Source: an uncultured Acidobacteriota bacterium
Lineage (GTDB): Bacteria; Acidobacteriota; Terriglobia; UBA7540
Length of the DNA: 5,244 nucleotides
Reading direction: 5' to 3'
NCBI GenBank assembly: GCA_937900045.1
Contig: CALCEB010000249.1
Span: 1 to 5,244, forward strand
The notes below the pieces were generated by a model that saw only the letters and a program-made list of their open reading frames with translations, did no database searches and had not been told where the DNA came from. The position numbers were made by a program, and so were the translations under genes. Below, in pieces: positions 1 through 5,244 of the stretch (positions are counted from its first letter, which is position 1; every line of letters begins with the position of its first letter).

Positions 1-46
1 GACTCAGGCCCCTCGAATCCTAAAGTCAGCGCTTTTCACGCCGGAT

Positions 47-2980
47 TCAGGTATGGATACTCCCAACGTTCCGGAGAATTCTGGCTCCGCTTCCGTCCGG
101 CGGCAGTCCCGAGCCCTTATCTGTTGGAACTCGGGACCCTTGACCAAGCGCAGGAAGCTCGATTTCTCCCAATAACGCAGCCGGTTCTGTTCCAGAAGGC
201 GGGGTTAACGTCTGGAGGCGGAGCCCAATTGAAGTAGCGAGAAGCTCAATTTCCGGATCTCCTGTATGGACCCGGGCTATCTTCTGAGCAAGTTCGGAAA
301 TGCCGCGTATTTCCGTGGGGTCATTGACGGATTCAGAACGGACAGTGAGCTTTCTAAGTTCTTCAATATCGATCAAGCGACTTGTTTGGCGCTGGCTTTC
401 AAGAATCGAGGTCTCGATCTCGGAGTATAGCTGGGTCAAGCTCTCCTCATGGGGATAAGATGCAAGCCCTATTGTCAACTCTTCGATCGCCCCCTCCAGG
501 TTATTTTCAGCCCTGAGCTGGAGAGACCGGGAAAGGCATTGCTCTACAAGCTCTTGCTTCCTCCGATCAGCCAGCATTCCGCGCAGGCTCTTAGCCAATG
601 CGTGGCCCGGATCAACCTCCAAAGCTTCCTTGATTGGACCTTCGGCCTTATGCCAGTCGCTGGTTAATAAGCGATGGCCATATTCAACCAAACTGTCGGA
701 AAATGCAACGCGAATGGAGGATTCCTCAGGCCTTATTTCAAAGGCTTTTCTTAGGACTCCAAGCCTTTCTTCGATTTGATCGTCACCGGCGAGTTCCTCG
801 ACACGATCCAATAGTGACTTCAATTCGATGGCACGCGCCATCCCTTCTTGCGCACGTCTTTCTAATTCTTTGATTTCCGGGTCGTCTGGGAACTCTACAA
901 GGGCCGCTGCCGCCAATTTAATGGTGATTGCCAACTCCGCTGACCGCAACGATTGGCGAAGCCCCTGGACTCTCCTCTCCCTCAATTCTGCCCTATCTTG
1001 CTCTTCTCGCTCCATCTTGACGTGAGCTAACTCACTGTCGAGTTCGGGAAATGCAGGATGTACATTCCTCAGTGCCTCCCATTGCTCAAGTGCTTCGTTC
1101 CACTGGGCTCGATCTTGGTAGAGGCGGGCTTTCGCTACGATCGAATTCACCAGCTCCTGCCTCTCCAAAACCAGGCGTAACGTCCGTTCAAAATGGATTT
1201 CCTTGGGATACCTCATTAGGGCACCGCGCAAGAGGCTCACTCGGACTTCCAGGTCCGGCTCCGCATCAAGTTTCCGGTCTGTTTCAACAATGAAGGCTGC
1301 CAGTTCTCGGCCACGGCGTTCCTCCGCTTCAAATTTCAATACCTGGAAGCGTCCATCATCTGGATATTTGGCCAAACCTTCTACACATATAGCCAAAGCC
1401 CTCTCAAAATGGCGCTCTTCGATCTCTTTTTGCGCATCAGCGTAGGCTCTGTCGATCGACTCCTGTTCCGCACGGACTTGCTTATGAAACTTCTCATAGA
1501 CTGCTTTGCGCTCCGGGGACGATGGATCAGCCCCATCCACACCCAGTTGGAGAAGGACATCCATCTTCGTAAGGGCAGAGCTGATTGAACCTTTCTGCCA
1601 CGCTTCCAGAGCCGTCCTGTAGAGATTTTCCTTCTCTTCCCGCCGCTTGGCGTATTCCTGCTCTCGTTTGTCGATTTCGGTCAATAAATTTGAAGCCCTT
1701 GCATCGTTGGGCTTAAGCTTCAAGACACGACCCAAAACTCCGCGAGCCTCAACGTGAGCGCGGGCATCAAGGTGCTGCTGGGCAGCACGCAGGAGGCTGT
1801 CGACTTCCTGCTCAATTCGCTTACTATCAATCGTATTTTTAAGACCCAGTGCCATCGCGTTCTCTGGATCAAGCTGCAATACCTCACGGACCCTCTGCAT
1901 TGCCAGCGGGAATTCCTGTTGCTCCAATCTCGACCGCGCGCTTTCAAGCAGTTCTCGGATTCTCTTTTGCCGGGAGGCACGGTCAATTTGGCTGCGTAAG
2001 AGATCGATATCTGGAGTTAGACAGCCCTCCGCCTGCAATTCATGAAGAATTTCTGAGGCAAACTGAAGGTCTCCTTGTTCGAACGCTTTCTCTGCTCGGT
2101 GAATTCTCGGTTGGATATTGACTGGATCAAAGAACTCTATGGGTTCGTTATAGATAGCTTTCCTTAGAATTTCGGCGAATTCTCGCGCGCTGGAATACCG
2201 GTGCCGCGGGAGCTTGGCCATCGCCTTTTGGATGACCTGGCTGAGAATCTGCCGGACTGCCGGGTTATACTCTGACGCTGGCGGCGGCACTTCCTCCAAA
2301 ATTGCTTTAGCGATCTCAGCTTCCCCGGTCCTTGCGAACGGATGGTGTTGCGTCAAGGTTTCATAAGCCAGGACTCCCAGCGAAAAGAGATCACATTGGG
2401 AGGTGAGAGGTTTCATTTCAACCTGCTCGGGCGCCATGTACATTAATGTGCCCTTTTGACCGCGAGTTAGTCGGCTGTCAACCATGTGAGCTACGCCGAA
2501 ATCAATAATCTCCACTGAGTCATCCTTCATGACAAAAATGTTGCTGGGCTTTAAGTCCCGATGTACCAATCCCCGTTCGTGGGCTGCCTGGAGCCCCCTA
2601 CATGCTTGTATGACGATGTCGACAGCGCGTTCGACCGGCATCTTTGGGCCGGGAGAATAGATCAGCTTGTCCAAGGGCGCTCCGGGAAGCAATGGCATCA
2701 CAAAGAAAGGTTTCCGCTCACCGCTTTCATCGAATTCGCCAACGTCGAATATTTGTACAATATTCGGATGGCTGAGAGACGCCAGAATCTGACATTCTCT
2801 TTGAAACATTTCAAGGGCGGCGCGGCTGGGAACGTCACGCAGCGTCTTCAAGGCAACTTCTCGCTTCACCTCCAGATCATAGGCGCGGTAGACCACACCC
2901 ATCCCTCCACGTCCAATGGTCCCTTTGATCTGGTAACGGTCTTGAAGCTTCGTTGGATTACCCTCAATGCTGCTTAGAAT
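47..2980 (-). CDS. Hanks-type serine/threonine protein kinase with long C-terminal TPR-like repeat array (soluble)
   Basis: Predicted to phosphorylate Ser/Thr residues of partner proteins in the cytoplasm. Numbered from the Met codon at 2902, the kinase domain spans about 1-250: VALK lysine K19, helix-C E36, catalytic HRDLKPSN (H114, D116, N121), DFG 134-136, APE 157-159 and the CDLFSLG aspartate D171. Nothing essential is missing, so it should be active; T146 and T152 in the activation segment are plausible phosphosites. Residues about 265-899 form roughly eleven degenerate two-helix TPR-like units, often with a [LY]xPxx turn, suited to protein binding. A Gly/Pro-rich tail (900-951) follows; no membrane helix is seen. 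The start is uncertain. ATG 2902 lies inside the glycine-rich loop GTIGRGGMGVVY (2923-2888), so coding must begin upstream, where only ATT codons (2980, 2968) and other unusual starts precede an in-frame TAG (2989-2987). ATT 2980 is given as provisional. The gene lies about 200 bp downstream of a co-oriented paralogue. Kinase identity is certain; its substrate is unknown. Confidence 0.93.
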   Translation of the reverse strand: MLSSIEGNPTKLQDRYQIKGTIGRGGMGVVYRAYDLEVKREVALKTLRDVPSRAALEMFQRECQILASLSHPNIVQIFDVGEFDESGERKPFFVMPLLPGAPLDKLIYSPGPKMPVERAVDIVIQACRGLQAAHERGLVHRDLKPSNIFVMKDDSVEIIDFGVAHMVDSRLTRGQKGTLMYMAPEQVEMKPLTSQCDLFSLGVLAYETLTQHHPFARTGEAEIAKAILEEVPPPASEYNPAVRQILSQVIQKAMAKLPRHRYSSAREFAEILRKAIYNEPIEFFDPVNIQPRIHRAEKAFEQGDLQFASEILHELQAEGCLTPDIDLLRSQIDRASRQKRIRELLESARSRLEQQEFPLAMQRVREVLQLDPENAMALGLKNTIDSKRIEQEVDSLLRAAQQHLDARAHVEARGVLGRVLKLKPNDARASNLLTEIDKREQEYAKRREEKENLYRTALEAWQKGSISSALTKMDVLLQLGVDGADPSSPERKAVYEKFHKQVRAEQESIDRAYADAQKEIEERHFERALAICVEGLAKYPDDGRFQVLKFEAEERRGRELAAFIVETDRKLDAEPDLEVRVSLLRGALMRYPKEIHFERTLRLVLERQELVNSIVAKARLYQDRAQWNEALEQWEALRNVHPAFPELDSELAHVKMEREEQDRAELRERRVQGLRQSLRSAELAITIKLAAAALVEFPDDPEIKELERRAQEGMARAIELKSLLDRVEELAGDDQIEERLGVLRKAFEIRPEESSIRVAFSDSLVEYGHRLLTSDWHKAEGPIKEALEVDPGHALAKSLRGMLADRRKQELVEQCLSRSLQLRAENNLEGAIEELTIGLASYPHEESLTQLYSEIETSILESQRQTSRLIDIEELRKLTVRSESVNDPTEIRGISELAQKIARVHTGDPEIELLATSIGLRLQTLTPPSGTEPAALLGEIELPALGQGSRVPTDKGSGLPPDGSGARILRNVGSIHT
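206..1156 (-). repeat. Paralogous segment A (kinase gene copy) of a diverged tandem duplication
   Basis: This encodes residues about 583-899 of the kinase protein. It matches the TPR-like part of the partial upstream gene (about 4280-5226) at protein level. The best block has 18 identities in 31 positions (both begin KARLY and share EAL and QWE), and a middle block around the shared DW has 19 in 51, both counted by hand. Anchors N586, P672, W750, P765, C789, P817 and Q897 all keep the same offset of 577. Confidence 0.85.
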
Positions 2981-2993
2981 ATGCTTCTACAAG

Positions 2994-3007
2994 GGCCGTC
3001 GGCGGCC
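2994..3007 (-). other. Small GC-rich hairpin just upstream of the kinase frame
   Basis: A perfect 5-bp stem GGCCG/CGGCC closes a four-base loop (CCGA on the minus strand). It ends 5 bases upstream of the TAG at 2989-2987. No T-run follows, so it is not a convincing terminator. It could affect translation initiation of the kinase, but a stem of this size is expected by chance in a gap of this length. Confidence 0.2.
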
Positions 3008-3028
3008 TGAATTCAACTCAACCCACAT

Positions 3029-3077
3029 CTCGTGGAACTCATCGCTCACTACCCTGCCATCGCTTTGTCGCCACGAG
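3029..3077 (-). repeat. 7-bp inverted repeat in the intergenic gap
   Basis: CTCGTGG at 3029-3035 and CCACGAG at 3071-3077 are perfect inverted copies separated by 35 bases. The right arm overlaps a second possible pairing, CGAGC (3074-3078) with GCTCG (3100-3104), so the two stems would exclude each other in RNA. About one 7-bp pair is expected by chance in 200 bases, so support is weak. Confidence 0.2.
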
Positions 3078-3192
3078 CCTTGCGTTCGTCCCGCAGTTTG
3101 CTCGGGATTGCTAGTCCTCGTTGCCAGGAATAAAGACTTCCGTGTTCCTCACGATGTCAGGTGGTTCTCATCCGCTATTTAACCTCGAGTTT

Positions 3193-5244
3193 CTAGTTTT
3201 CTTTGGGTTCTTTTGAGCAGACCAAATCCAGTTTCTTGAAATTGAAATTGGAGTCGCTTTTAGGCTCAAATGAAAAGTCCTTGTTGGAGGTGGTTTGGAC
3301 CTCGTAGCGCTTGTGATGAGAGAACACACTCTTATGTTTACTAATCGCATCAATCTCCGAGCAAGACACCTTAAACCCGTCCGATTTTCCTCCCAAAATT
3401 GATTTGCCAGTATAACTAAACTGGCCCCCGCTAACGCTAAGAATGCCCTCAGAAAAAGACTTGCGCCCGTGCAAGCGCGAGACATCGGCGCTGAACACGA
3501 TAGGCGGGGGTGCGGGCTTCGGGCGAGGCGCTGCCTGCTTTTCAGCATAATCAATATCCGCTTCAAGACTCTTGATGTCCTTGTCACTTGGAAGGAGTAG
3601 GGCTAATGCACCAAGGCATTGGCGTGCGCCGATAAAGTCCTTATTTGCAATTGCACTGTCAATGAGGTTTTTTACGCCAAGAATACTGTCATTAATCACT
3701 TTTTGGGCCCAACCATTATTTGGATCAGAAGCCAACATCTGTTTCGAGTAAAAAATCGCATTGGCACCGGAAGGCTCAGCAAACTGCTTGCTAGTATATG
3801 CATCAAAGGCGAGCTTCTGCAGCCTCTGACGGGCTTCGGCCTTCGGATCGGGGGTTGACACCACGCTTACGGGCGCAACTTTGTCGGAATCACGTTGTGT
3901 TTGTCTCACAGCTTTAAGAGCCACTACTCCGGGGATATGGCGCAGGCTGGAGAGGTCCGCCAGCGAAACTTCGTCAATGTGCCTTCCCAGGTCAACGAGC
4001 GGCCCAGTGGGGCTTTTCAATCTGGGATGCCGAGGGCGGTGCAGCCCAACCCAAATCATGATTAGAAGAACAACCAGGGTCGCCGCGCCAGCAACGATCC
4101 ATCGTTGTTGCTCTTGAAATAAACGGGCCGCAGTTTTCCTGAAGTCACGCCACCACGCCACCAGAGCGGACTCGCCATGCTCTACAGTTATTTCAGAAGG
4201 CAGATCCGCTCCTATTTCAGACTGCGGCTCCGAAGGATGCTTGTTCTCAGAGTCCGGTCCGTATGCAGACACGCTGACAATTGTCTGCAAACGTTTGCCG
4301 ACATTCCTGGCCAAGGTCTGAAACTCCTCATCTTCAGGGTACTGGCTGGCGACGAACTGAGCGTCTTGCCATAACAAACTCACCTTTTCCGCGTCGTTCG
4401 TCCTATTTGCATCCTGCTCGAACCGCCTTGTCCGTTCCAAGTCTTGGGGACGATTCTGCTGCGGCCAGAATTGCGGCGCCTGTCTTTGCAAAGTGTCGCG
4501 GCTCTGCAGGAGACGAGGCTCCAGAGGGTACGAGGCCAGAGCCTTTTCGACCAAAGCCAGCGCCCCTTTCACGTCTCCTGCTGCTTGGCACCGGCGAACC
4601 TGGGTTAGGCAATCGGCCACGGACTCATCCTTCTTGTGGTCCATGACTAAAGTCTGTACGTTTTTCGCTAATCCGTTGGCAGGGTCAAGGTCCAATGCCT
4701 GTTGCACCAAAAGCTCAGCGGTGCGCCAGTCTGTATCCAGAAGGCTGCGAGCCTGTTCAACAAGCATTTCGAGAAGGATGGCCCGAATACTAGGGCTCCG
4801 CTCGTCCAGTCCGTGCGCCTTTCGCAGGCACTCTAAACCTTCTTGAATACGCTTTTGGGCGCACAACTCCTGGCCCTGCTCCAACAACAGGTGGGCTTCC
4901 GCAGTCCGTTCCACCCCTTGTTGAGCGAGCTTTCCAAGCTCGGCTAGCTCTGCATCGTTTGGGAATTCGGCTTGGGCCTTTCCCAAGAGTGACAACGCTT
5001 GAGCGTACTCACCGGAGTGAAGCGCGCTATCGATCTGATCGGCCCAACGGCCTTTCGCTTCGGAGTGTGACTGCTGTTCGCGGCGCTTGGCGACTCGTTC
5101 GATTTCAAAACTCAACCCGGGATATTGACTGTAAATGGTGCGGAGAATTTCCCACTGTCCAAGGGCTTCCGCAAACTGCCCACGATCCTCGTAAAGACGT
5201 GCCTTCGCCAGGGTGCCGTTTACGAGGCCACTTCTTTCTTTAAC
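3193..5244 (-). CDS. Membrane-anchored TPR-like repeat protein, 3' part of a probable serine/threonine kinase gene (5' end outside window)
   Basis: The frame is open to the right edge, so the TTG at 5115 is not the true start; 683 residues are visible, numbered here from the codon at 5244-5242. Residues 1-322 are TPR-like helical repeats matching residues 578-899 of the downstream kinase at a constant offset. A polar linker (about 323-360) leads to one transmembrane helix at about 382-401 (core VAGAATLVVLLIMIWVGL), with basic residues on both sides. Beyond it come a linker, a second short helical-repeat segment (about 468-570), a Pro/Lys/Ala linker (about 571-582) and a 100-residue beta-rich C-terminal domain (about 583-683) resembling PH/GRAM-type folds in pattern. 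Homology suggests a Hanks-type kinase domain upstream outside the window, giving a protein of about 1,280-1,290 residues. With a cytoplasmic kinase, the C-terminal part would face the periplasm. The kinase domain and the topology are inference; the coding frame, the repeats and the helix are seen. The gene ends at TAG 3195-3193. Confidence 0.88.
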   Translation of the reverse strand, partial: VKERSGLVNGTLAKARLYEDRGQFAEALGQWEILRTIYSQYPGLSFEIERVAKRREQQSHSEAKGRWADQIDSALHSGEYAQALSLLGKAQAEFPNDAELAELGKLAQQGVERTAEAHLLLEQGQELCAQKRIQEGLECLRKAHGLDERSPSIRAILLEMLVEQARSLLDTDWRTAELLVQQALDLDPANGLAKNVQTLVMDHKKDESVADCLTQVRRCQAAGDVKGALALVEKALASYPLEPRLLQSRDTLQRQAPQFWPQQNRPQDLERTRRFEQDANRTNDAEKVSLLWQDAQFVASQYPEDEEFQTLARNVGKRLQTIVSVSAYGPDSENKHPSEPQSEIGADLPSEITVEHGESALVAWWRDFRKTAARLFQEQQRWIVAGAATLVVLLIMIWVGLHRPRHPRLKSPTGPLVDLGRHIDEVSLADLSSLRHIPGVVALKAVRQTQRDSDKVAPVSVVSTPDPKAEARQRLQKLAFDAYTSKQFAEPSGANAIFYSKQMLASDPNNGWAQKVINDSILGVKNLIDSAIANKDFIGARQCLGALALLLPSDKDIKSLEADIDYAEKQAAPRPKPAPPPIVFSADVSRLHGRKSFSEGILSVSGGQFSYTGKSILGGKSDGFKVSCSEIDAISKHKSVFSHHKRYEVQTTSNKDFSFEPKSDSNFNFKKLDLVCSKEPKEN
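4280..5226 (-). repeat. Paralogous segment B (partial gene copy) of a diverged tandem duplication
   Basis: This is the counterpart of the kinase-gene segment at 206-1156, covering visible residues about 7-322 of the partial protein. Similarity probably continues past the window edge. Divergence at DNA level is substantial, so this is an old duplication rather than a recent copy. Confidence 0.85.

Larger units (their letters stand above)
2987..3148 (-). other. Short open stretch in frame with the kinase, closed by TAG 2989-2987
   Basis: The kinase frame read upstream of its TAG codon stays open for 53 codons, back to a TGA at 3151-3149. The only conventional starts in it are GTG 3049 (20 codons, beginning VSDEFHEMW) and ATG 3028 (13 codons, MWVELNSGRRRPL). 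Neither has a strong Shine-Dalgarno sequence. It could be a leader peptide, the cut-off N-terminus of the kinase, or chance. It matters because removing the single TAG would give the kinase a conventional start. I do not recognise the peptide. Confidence 0.3.
2981..3192. other. Intergenic gap between the two paralogues; no convincing gene, possible leader of the kinase gene
   Basis: About 210 bp separate the TAG of the upstream gene (3195-3193) from the kinase gene. I see no good -35/-10 pair, no tRNA, and no GC-rich hairpin followed by a T-run on either strand, so a shared transcript is possible but unproven. Besides the open stretch in the kinase frame, a second minus-strand frame is open from 3156 to 3049 (35 codons, ending GDKAMAG) but has no start near its 5' end. 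Both peptides look more protein-like than average, so the gap may be decayed coding sequence. Confidence 0.5.

Noticed and set aside
2561..2977. 138-codon plus-strand open frame opposite the kinase domain
   Set aside because: It lies entirely antisense to the conserved kinase motifs and the upstream lead-in; its translation shows no domain-like pattern, and no ribosome binding site precedes it.
3074..3104. Resemblance of GGGACGAACGCAAGGC to the conserved core of c-di-GMP-I riboswitches
   Set aside because: The core spacing and flanking stems do not match: the GAAA tetraloop/receptor arrangement and the second helix are absent, so the likeness is superficial.
2967..3182. 71-codon plus-strand open frame spanning the gap
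   Set aside because: It is the only ATG-started frame that fills the gap, but it lacks a ribosome binding site, starts inside the kinase lead-in on the opposite strand, and has a Cys/Arg-rich composition typical of random translation.
3130..3200. Transcription terminator after the upstream gene
   Set aside because: I found no stable GC-rich stem followed by a T-run downstream of TAG 3195-3193 on the minus strand.
3168..3587. 139-codon minus-strand open frame overlapping the end of the upstream gene
   Set aside because: It is out of frame with the beta-rich C-terminal domain of the paralogue, which has clear coding character; the alternative frame is Arg/Ser/Leu-rich and looks like a shadow.
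4281..4646. Plus-strand open frame of 121 codons inside the TPR/linker region
   Set aside because: It is antisense to the shared, paralogue-supported coding frame and has a Pro/Arg/Ser-rich composition typical of a shadow frame.
3193..5115. TTG 5115 as the start of the upstream gene
   Set aside because: The frame stays open to the window edge, and the 43 codons before the TTG encode sequence clearly homologous to the kinase protein (KARLY...QWE block), so the gene begins outside the window.

Overview
The window holds two long minus-strand genes in tandem, separated by about 200 bp. It reads like a bacterial chromosome of moderate GC content (mid-50s per cent by eye). The combination seen here is a Hanks-type Ser/Thr kinase fused to a very long array of degenerate TPR-like helical repeats, next to a paralogue with one membrane helix and a beta-rich C-terminal domain. 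This is typical of soil Acidobacteriota-like genomes (Solibacter/Koribacter type). That placement is inferred from architecture only; no rRNA or marker gene is present.

Layout, in order of transcription (right to left). From 5244 down to 3193 is the 3' part of a large gene whose 5' end lies outside the window. It encodes TPR-like repeats, one transmembrane helix, a second short helical-repeat segment, a proline-rich linker and a C-terminal beta-rich domain. From 3192 to about 2981 is a gap with no convincing gene, but with short open frames and a few small inverted repeats. From about 2980 to 47 is a complete kinase-TPR gene with all catalytic kinase motifs. Positions 1 to 46 are downstream sequence with nothing recognisable.

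The two genes are paralogues. Residues about 584-897 of the kinase (numbered from the Met codon at 2902) line up with the first ~320 visible residues of the other protein at a constant offset of 577 residues at every anchor checked, so essentially without gaps. After this shared part they diverge: the partial gene continues into a membrane helix and a predicted extracytoplasmic part, while the kinase gene ends in a short Gly/Pro-rich tail with no membrane helix. By extrapolation the partial gene probably also begins with a kinase domain, about 1.7-1.8 kb beyond the right edge. The pair would then be one membrane-anchored and one soluble kinase, possibly sharing partners through the common repeat array.

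The main oddity is the 5' end of the kinase gene. Its first conventional start codon (ATG at 2902) lies inside the ATP-binding glycine-rich loop, and the in-frame sequence upstream has no ATG, GTG or TTG before an in-frame TAG at 2989-2987. Beyond the TAG the same frame stays open to 3148. Either a rare ATT start is used, or the TAG is a mutation, sequencing error or recoded codon that interrupts a longer N-terminus.
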